A DNA stretch of 64,000 nt, from positions 124,001-188,000 of the forward strand of contig NZ_VLKW01000003.1 in assembly GCF_007830495.1 (NCBI RefSeq). The letters run 5' to 3'. The stretch is from Pseudoduganella flava. Lineage in GTDB: Bacteria > Pseudomonadota > Gammaproteobacteria > Burkholderiales > Burkholderiaceae_D. The translations under genes and the position numbers were made by a program. Of the stretch, positions 60,020 through 64,000 are shown piece by piece (the stretch's first letter is position 1; every line of letters starts with the position of its first letter). Under the pieces are notes generated by a model, which was not told the DNA's origin, searched no databases, and saw nothing but the letters and a program-made list of their open reading frames with translations.

Positions 60020-62041
60020 ATGGCATTTAACTTTTGCCGCCGCAATCTTATTGCGCTGCTCGCCGCCGCGTGCTGTGCCAATCTCGCGCTGCTGGTATTC
60101 TTTCTGGCGTTCGATTACCAGCTGATATTTCATTCTGATTCAGCGGTAAAAAATCTTCTCGCCCAGGAAATCGTCGAGACCGGGCAGTATTTCCCGACCG
60201 AATGGAACTACGTAAACAAGGACCTGTGGGTTTTCTACGGCCACGTCTTTGTAATTCCGCTGCTCGCCGTGATGCCGAACGGATTTGCCGCGCATTTTCT
60301 CTCCGACTGCGTCTCGGCCACACTGATCGTCCTCGGTGGCTGGCTGTTCACCGGCATGCTCGGCGCTTCCCTGGCGGCACGGCTCGCCGCAACCGCCGTC
60401 CTCACCGCCGGCCTGTCGTTGTCGATGGCCGAACACGTGTACGGCCAAGCCGCATATGGATCGATGTTCTATTTCGCCTGTTTCCTCGCGTACGGCTACT
60501 GGTTGCAGGTGCGCGGCGAGGACGCGCGACCGAAGTCCGGAGCGGTATTGACGGCCGCGGCGGCCGTCGTCGTCTGCTGGAGCAATCCGCAGCGCGCGCT
60601 GGTGTTCTACGTAGTGCCGTTGATCGTGGCGGCGTTCGCCCTGGCGTTCGCGCTCCGCGGGACGGCAGGCCGCGCGCACGCGCGGGCGCTGCTGGTGTTC
60701 CTGGGCGGCTGCATCGCGGGGTTCCTGCTGAACAAGCTGACCTTGCAGCACGTGCGCACCGTGCCTGGCCTCACCGAACTGGCGTGGCGCGACTTCGCGG
60801 GCATGCTGCACAACACGAAGGGTCTGCTGCGCGCGGTGCTCGGGCTGTTCGACGGCCTGCCGCGCCTGGACAGCAAGGTTACCTCGCCCTACGGCGCCTA
60901 TCAGGCGCTGCGCCTGCTTGCGGCATTGGCATTGCTGTACCTGCTGCCGCACGCGCTGATCCGTGCGCTGCGCGGCGGCCACCCGGGCCGCCTGTTTGCC
61001 GCCGCGTTCGCAGGCACCGCGCTGACGCTGAATCTGCTGTTAATGATTACGACGTCCCTGACCGACGTCAACGCGCCGGAAGGATCGGCGCGGTATCTCG
61101 TTCCGGCCTTGCTGTGCGCGCTGCTCATCTTTGCAGCCGCCAGCGCAGACCGCCTGCACACCGGACCGGTCGCACGTCCCGTGGCGCTCGCCGTCCTGCT
61201 GCTCCTCGCCAGCAGTGCCCCGACGTCGTACCTGATACCTTACGCGCAGCGGTACTCCCTGCCCCGCACCACTTTGGTGCCGACGGGCGACATGCGCCTG
61301 CTTGCGTTCCTGGAACAGCACCAACTGCGCTATGGCTACGCGACCTTCTGGCATGCCGGCAAACTCACGGTGTTAAGCGCGCACGCCGTACGCATCCGGC
61401 CGGTCGAATTCCGCGACGGCTTGCCGATGCCTTTGCGCTGGCTTTCGTCCAACCGCTGGTACGACCCGGCCTACCATCGGGGCGCATCCTTCCTGCTGCT
61501 GCACAAGGACGAGGCGGCGGCCGACCTGCCGCGGCTGCGGCAACACGTCGGCGGCGACATCCAGACACTGAGTTTCGAGGATTGGCGGATCGTCGCCTTT
61601 GAACACAACCTGGCTGAGCTGCCGCAATGGGATGACGGCGCACGCCGGTCGACCCGGTATACCGCCTCGCCGCAGACGCCCCGCACCGCCGGCGCCTTCG
61701 ATGCCACCTTGCACGCCAGTACCGCCCCGGCCGGCGTCGCAGGCGCACTGCAATTCGGGCCGTTCCGTACGCTCGACCGCGGCACCTACGTCGTCAGCTA
61801 CGAGCTCGACTCGGATGCGGTCGGCGGCGAGCTGGGCACCGTGGATGTCGTCGCGGGCGCGAAGACGTATGCCAGCGCACCGGTCTCCGGGGCAGGATGG
61901 CGTACCGTGACGCTGCAATTCGCGCTGGATGAAGCCGCGTCCAACGTCGAGTTCCGAATTTTCACCAACGGCCGCAGCCGCATGTCCACACGTGGTGTGG
62001 AACTGCGCCGCGCCTTGCCGGCGGCGCCCCGCGGCCAGTAG
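60020..62041 (+). CDS. Polytopic membrane protein, probable GT-C glycosyltransferase (paralogue 1)
   Basis: A 673-residue protein. The first 400 residues hold about ten helices. After helix 1 comes the loop FHSDSAVKNLLAQEIVETGQ, with an acidic residue in the place of the GT-C catalytic aspartate, and later FYGHVFVIPLLAVMPNGFAA. Residues about 540-673 look like a beta-sandwich (DRGTYVVSYELDSDA, WRTVTLQFALDEAAS), perhaps carbohydrate-binding. I do not recognise a named family. It lies in a polysaccharide locus, so it may transfer sugar from polyprenyl phosphate in the periplasm. The next gene is a paralogue. Confidence 0.75.
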   Translation: MAFNFCRRNLIALLAAACCANLALLVFFLAFDYQLIFHSDSAVKNLLAQEIVETGQYFPTEWNYVNKDLWVFYGHVFVIPLLAVMPNGFAAHFLSDCVSATLIVLGGWLFTGMLGASLAARLAATAVLTAGLSLSMAEHVYGQAAYGSMFYFACFLAYGYWLQVRGEDARPKSGAVLTAAAAVVVCWSNPQRALVFYVVPLIVAAFALAFALRGTAGRAHARALLVFLGGCIAGFLLNKLTLQHVRTVPGLTELAWRDFAGMLHNTKGLLRAVLGLFDGLPRLDSKVTSPYGAYQALRLLAALALLYLLPHALIRALRGGHPGRLFAAAFAGTALTLNLLLMITTSLTDVNAPEGSARYLVPALLCALLIFAAASADRLHTGPVARPVALAVLLLLASSAPTSYLIPYAQRYSLPRTTLVPTGDMRLLAFLEQHQLRYGYATFWHAGKLTVLSAHAVRIRPVEFRDGLPMPLRWLSSNRWYDPAYHRGASFLLLHKDEAAADLPRLRQHVGGDIQTLSFEDWRIVAFEHNLAELPQWDDGARRSTRYTASPQTPRTAGAFDATLHASTAPAGVAGALQFGPFRTLDRGTYVVSYELDSDAVGGELGTVDVVAGAKTYASAPVSGAGWRTVTLQFALDEAASNVEFRIFTNGRSRMSTRGVELRRALPAAPRGQ

Positions 62042-62069
62042 GCGCCGGTAATTGGCGCCCCACCTCGAA

Positions 62070-62098
62070 TTAATAAATCCACAATCGGATGCTATACT
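62070..62098 (+). promoter_or_regulatory. Possible promoter of the second GT-C-like gene
   Basis: -10 TATACT at 62093-62098 with a weak -35 TTAATA at 62070-62075, spacer 17. The same TATACT and spacing occur upstream of the paralogue at 60020, suggesting the promoter was copied with the gene. Confidence 0.5.
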
Positions 62099-62231
62099 AG
62101 TCATTTTCTTACGGAAACATGCGCTTGCGCTGCCCCGTCATCTGCGGCGGGTATCTCCGCAACGCCTCCGCGGCCGGCCGGTCGCAGCGCTCATCCCCTG
62201 AACAGATTAGCCGGATAATCGAATACCTATC

Positions 62232-64000
62232 ATGTCGAACACCTCAGCTGCGAGCCTGCGACGACTGGCCACACGGGTCTTGCCGTGGCTCCTGGCAGTA
62301 AATCTCGCGCTTCTGCTTTTTTTCCTGGTGTTTGACTACCAGACGATATTCCATTCCGATACGGCGGTACGTAACCTGCTGGCGCAGGAAATCATCGAGA
62401 CTGGCCGCTACTTCCCGCCCGAATGGAATTACGCCAACGGCGACCTGTGGGTACTGTTCACTCACACGTTCGTGCTGCCGTTCCTGCCGCTCCTGCCGAA
62501 CGGCTTCGGCCTGCACATATTGTCCGACCTGATCACGGCGGCGTTGATCGTGGCGGGCGGCGGCCTGTTCATCAAGCTGCTGGACGTCTCCGGCACGGCC
62601 CGCCTCGCCGCGCTGTGCGTCCTCACCGCGGGCATTTCCATCCTGATGGCCGAACACGTGTACGGCCAGGGCGCGTACGGTTCGATGTTCTATTCCGGCG
62701 CCTTCCTGCTGTTCTGTTACTGGCGCACGCTGTATGAGGACAGCCGTCCGCTCGCGTGGGCTGGCGCGACCCTGCTGATCGCGCTGCTGCTGTTCTGGTC
62801 CAATCCGTTGCGGGCCGCCGTCATGTATGCACTGCCGCTGCTGGCCGCCGCAGTCACCGTTGCACGCCTGCCGGCTGCCCGCGCCTATCGCCACTGGCGC
62901 GCAGCGCTCGCGTTCGCCGCCGGCAGCGCCGTCGGAGTGCTGCTGCATATCGTCACGCTGAAGACAGTACAGAATTTGCCGAGCCCGCCGCTGCAGTGGT
63001 TGGATTTCGACGGCATGCTCCACAGTGTCAAGGTGGTCCTCGAGGGCTTGCTGCTGCTCTTCGACGGCACGCCCCGCTGGGATTCGACCGTGACGAGCCC
63101 CCTCGGTGCGTATCGCCTGCTGCGGCTGCTCGCAGCGCTGGCCCTGCTGTGGCTGATGCCGCGGGCGCTGGGGCGACTGCTCCGCTCGGAGCATCCCGCC
63201 CGCCTGTACTGTGCGGTGTTCACCGCGACGGCAGCAGCCCTGCCGCTGCTGCTCCTGCTCACTACGACGCTGGCCGACATGGGCAGCCCGGATGGCGCGG
63301 TCCGCTACCTCGTCCCGTCCCTGCTATGCATGCTGCTGATCTTTGCCGCGCTGGCCGTGGATGGCTTGCACCTGTCGTCGCGCGAGCGCATCGCCTGTCT
63401 CGCGGTCGTCACCGCGCTCGCCAGCAGTGCGGCCATCGCCTATACCTTCCCGTACCGGCTGTTCTTCCTCCAGCCGCCGGCGCTCAAGCTGCCGACCCAG
63501 GCGGCGCGCCTGGTCGCGTTCCTGCAGCAGAACGGCCTGCGCTACGGCTATTCGACGTTCTGGAACGCGGGCAAGCTGACCGTGCTGAGCGCCCATGGCG
63601 TGCGGATCCGCCAGGTCAATTTCGAGCACGGATTGCCGATGCCGATGCGCAAGCTATCCTCCAATCGCTGGTACGACCCCGACTATTTCCACGGCGAGAC
63701 GTTCCTTCTGCTGCAGGACAATGAACTCCAATCGGCAGACCTGCCGTTGCTCGCGCAGCGCCTGGGCGAACCCGTGCGCACGCTACGCTTCGAGGACTGG
63801 ACCGTCATCGTCTATCGCCGCAACATCGCCGAGCTAAGCGAATGGGACCGCGGCGCACGCCAGCCGATCGACTATGCCGTCACGGAGCATACGCCCCACC
63901 AGCTCGGCACGTTCGACGGTACCCGCCTCGTCGCGCCTCCCGGTGCGGCGGGCGCGCTGCATTTCGGCCCCTTCCGGGTACTCGTCCCCGGCAGTTATGT
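62232..64000 (+). CDS. Polytopic membrane protein, probable GT-C glycosyltransferase (paralogue 2, cut by window end)
   Basis: An open frame from the ATG at 62232 that runs without a stop to the window end, 589 codons visible. It matches the protein at 60020 over its whole length: FHSDTAVRNLLAQEIIETGR against FHSDSAVKNLLAQEIVETGQ, MAEHVYGQGAYGSMFY against MAEHVYGQAAYGSMFY, FWNAGKLTVLSAHGVRIR against FWHAGKLTVLSAHAVRIR. The start MSNTSAASLRR is followed by the first helix (LPWLLAVNLALLLFFLVF). The remaining C-terminal beta part lies outside. Confidence 0.8.
   Translation, partial: MSNTSAASLRRLATRVLPWLLAVNLALLLFFLVFDYQTIFHSDTAVRNLLAQEIIETGRYFPPEWNYANGDLWVLFTHTFVLPFLPLLPNGFGLHILSDLITAALIVAGGGLFIKLLDVSGTARLAALCVLTAGISILMAEHVYGQGAYGSMFYSGAFLLFCYWRTLYEDSRPLAWAGATLLIALLLFWSNPLRAAVMYALPLLAAAVTVARLPAARAYRHWRAALAFAAGSAVGVLLHIVTLKTVQNLPSPPLQWLDFDGMLHSVKVVLEGLLLLFDGTPRWDSTVTSPLGAYRLLRLLAALALLWLMPRALGRLLRSEHPARLYCAVFTATAAALPLLLLLTTTLADMGSPDGAVRYLVPSLLCMLLIFAALAVDGLHLSSRERIACLAVVTALASSAAIAYTFPYRLFFLQPPALKLPTQAARLVAFLQQNGLRYGYSTFWNAGKLTVLSAHGVRIRQVNFEHGLPMPMRKLSSNRWYDPDYFHGETFLLLQDNELQSADLPLLAQRLGEPVRTLRFEDWTVIVYRRNIAELSEWDRGARQPIDYAVTEHTPHQLGTFDGTRLVAPPGAAGALHFGPFRVLVPGSY

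Overview
The window is high-GC bacterial chromosome, almost certainly from a betaproteobacterium of the family Oxalobacteraceae (Massilia/Duganella/Pseudoduganella-like). The evidence is the conserved housekeeping order yebC-purD-hemF-nadD-rsfS-rlmH-maf-rng, two PEP-CTERM proteins, several DUF4214 proteins, and GGGTCAGACCC palindromes between genes. No phage, insertion sequence, CRISPR array or rRNA operon was seen. One tRNA gene, tRNA-Thr(CGT), is present.

Layout. 1-5000: a type IV-like prepilin and an apparent operon of secreted proteins (PL22-type oligogalacturonate lyase, two unknown secreted proteins, a metzincin protease), then a decayed prepilin fragment beside tRNA-Thr. 5000-12500: fbp, pepN, a DUF4136 lipoprotein and a tight reverse operon (EamA transporter, mgsA, quinone oxidoreductase, a 43-residue membrane peptide). 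12500-21000: an RTX/DUF4214 protein and the housekeeping block. 21000-30000: two FxDxF-type PEP-CTERM paralogues, a diguanylate cyclase, an LPS-core/O-antigen pair (heptosyltransferase, O-antigen ligase), a glycosyltransferase, and a FixL/FixJ-like pair with a MASE1 sensor. 30000-37500: a VirK/YbjX protein, a small DUF6139-like protein, a glycosyltransferase, dnaE, trhO and a GtrA protein.

37500-51100 is the most interesting part. It holds a complete type I secretion system (outer-membrane channel, membrane fusion protein, ABC exporter), a 899-residue DUF4214 surface-layer-like protein, a FecR-domain protein, a CHASE2-linked class III nucleotide cyclase, a TPR/beta-barrel protein, a VanZ protein and a CRP-type regulator. 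Perfect TGTGA-N6-TCACA palindromes lie upstream of both the surface protein gene and the exporter operon. Each is spaced from a -10-like hexamer as in class II CRP promoters. Cyclase, regulator and target sites in about 9 kb suggest a local cAMP-controlled circuit for building the cell surface layer; this is inference.

51100-64000 is a polysaccharide locus: a Wzm/Wzt ABC exporter, an FkbM methyltransferase, a two-domain and a one-domain GT4 glycosyltransferase, a reverse-strand acyltransferase, and two tandem paralogous polytopic membrane proteins that look like GT-C enzymes. The second runs off the window end. It probably makes the O-polysaccharide to which a surface layer could attach.
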